Below are positions 44,819-45,019 of a stretch of DNA of 45,019 nucleotides, piece by piece. Origin of the DNA: an uncultured Holophagaceae bacterium (lineage in GTDB: Bacteria > Acidobacteriota > Holophagae > Holophagales > Holophagaceae); NCBI GenBank assembly GCA_903937385.1, contig CAIZZF010000012.1, forward strand, positions 1 through 45,019, given 5' to 3'. The position numbers were made by a program, and so were the translations under genes. The notes under the pieces were generated by a model. That model saw nothing but the letters and a program-made list of their open reading frames with translations, searched no databases and was not told the origin of the DNA. Each line of letters starts with the position of its first letter. The stretch's first letter is position 1.

Positions 44819-45019
44819 GTGCTGACCCCCCGCCCCCCGAAACTCCTCGCCTTCCTCCCCCTGCTGCTGCTGGCCGCCCTGGGCTGCCGCGGCGGCAGCG
44901 ACGGCGCCCAGGTGCCCGCGGTCAATCTGGTGCTGGCCATCACGCCGAGCGTGGCCTCGGTGGCGCCGGGCCAGACCCTGCAGTTCTCCGCCAACTCGCC
45001 CTCGGGCACCGGGATCACC
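44819..45019 (+). CDS. Lipoprotein with Ig-like domain start (partial, runs off window)
   Basis: 67 codons are visible from GTG 44819 behind AGGAGGGG; the gene continues past the window end. Signal V-L-T-P-R-P-P-K-L-L, then a hydrophobic stretch ending LLLLAALGC gives a lipoprotein with Cys23. The mature part reads GGSDGAQVPAVNLVLAITPSVASVAPGQTLQFSANSPSGTGIT, which resembles the start of an Ig-like (BIG2-type) beta domain typical of surface-exposed repeat proteins. Expression probably depends on the hairpin leader. Confidence 0.75.
   Translation, partial: MLTPRPPKLLAFLPLLLLAALGCRGGSDGAQVPAVNLVLAITPSVASVAPGQTLQFSANSPSGTGIT

Overview
The window is about 65-70% GC by eye and densely packed, with short intergenic gaps. 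The gene content suggests an Acidobacteriota chromosome of the Holophagae type (Geothrix/Holophaga-like), but I have no taxonomic marker gene here, so this is inference. The content is chromosomal housekeeping plus accessory metabolism. I see no rRNA, tRNA, prophage, insertion sequence or CRISPR array.

Layout. (1) 1-427: repeat-like palindromes, then an AT-rich promoter with a perfect operator-like inverted repeat. (2) 428-10067: a complete assimilatory sulfate module on the + strand. It holds siroheme synthesis (SUMT, precorrin-2 dehydrogenase), CysI-type sulfite reductase, CC/CxxC-type APS reductase, CysD/CysN, and the sulfate ABC importer Sbp-CysT-CysW-CysA. Most junctions overlap by ATGA or TGATG. 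There is no CysC and no CysJ, so the route is APS to sulfite directly, with an unknown (probably ferredoxin) donor for sulfite reductase. (3) 10192-16850: DUF2231-like membrane protein, leuA (- strand) behind a leucine leader peptide and terminator, two divergent metallo-beta-lactamase-fold genes (one a beta-CASP nuclease), a SOUL protein and a secreted aromatic-rich protein. (4) 16938-23558: Ser/Thr kinase with PEGA-like repeats, divergent GT2 glycosyltransferase, free-standing FlhB C-terminal-like protein, PHP phosphoesterase, single-domain response regulator, truA, HD hydrolase. (5) 23651-28592 (- strand): CapA lipoprotein, radical SAM protein, PepSY membrane protein, sucD and sucC. (6) 28695-35836: pilT with a duplicated N-terminal domain, TolB-like/TPR protein, polyprenyl synthetase, yajQ, an envelope protein, Nudix, rhodanese, uridine kinase. 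(7) 35901-45019: lipoprotein with pseudopilin-like C-terminus, tdh, asnB, hypothetical, rhodanese, MauE-like, kbl, lipoprotein, OPA-family transporter, and the start of an Ig-like lipoprotein cut by the window end.

The most interesting signals are regulatory. asnB is preceded by a 28-codon open frame reading Asn-Arg-Asn-Asn-Asn, then a GNRA-capped terminator with a T-run. A segment inside the leader frame can pair over 10 bp with the 5' arm of that terminator, which is the geometry of a transcription attenuator responding to Asn-tRNA. leuA has an equivalent leucine-rich leader plus terminator. sbp is preceded by a 27-codon frame that starts Met-Thr-Arg-Cys-Arg-Cys and overlaps the sbp start as ATGA. 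The last gene has its ribosome binding site inside a hairpin, next to a CCTCCT segment with two alternative partners, a riboswitch-like arrangement.

The genes cooperate in several modules: sulfate uptake through to sulfide; threonine to glycine plus acetyl-CoA (tdh, kbl); asparagine and leucine synthesis; succinyl-CoA synthetase; and envelope or surface functions (PilT, GT2, lipoproteins).
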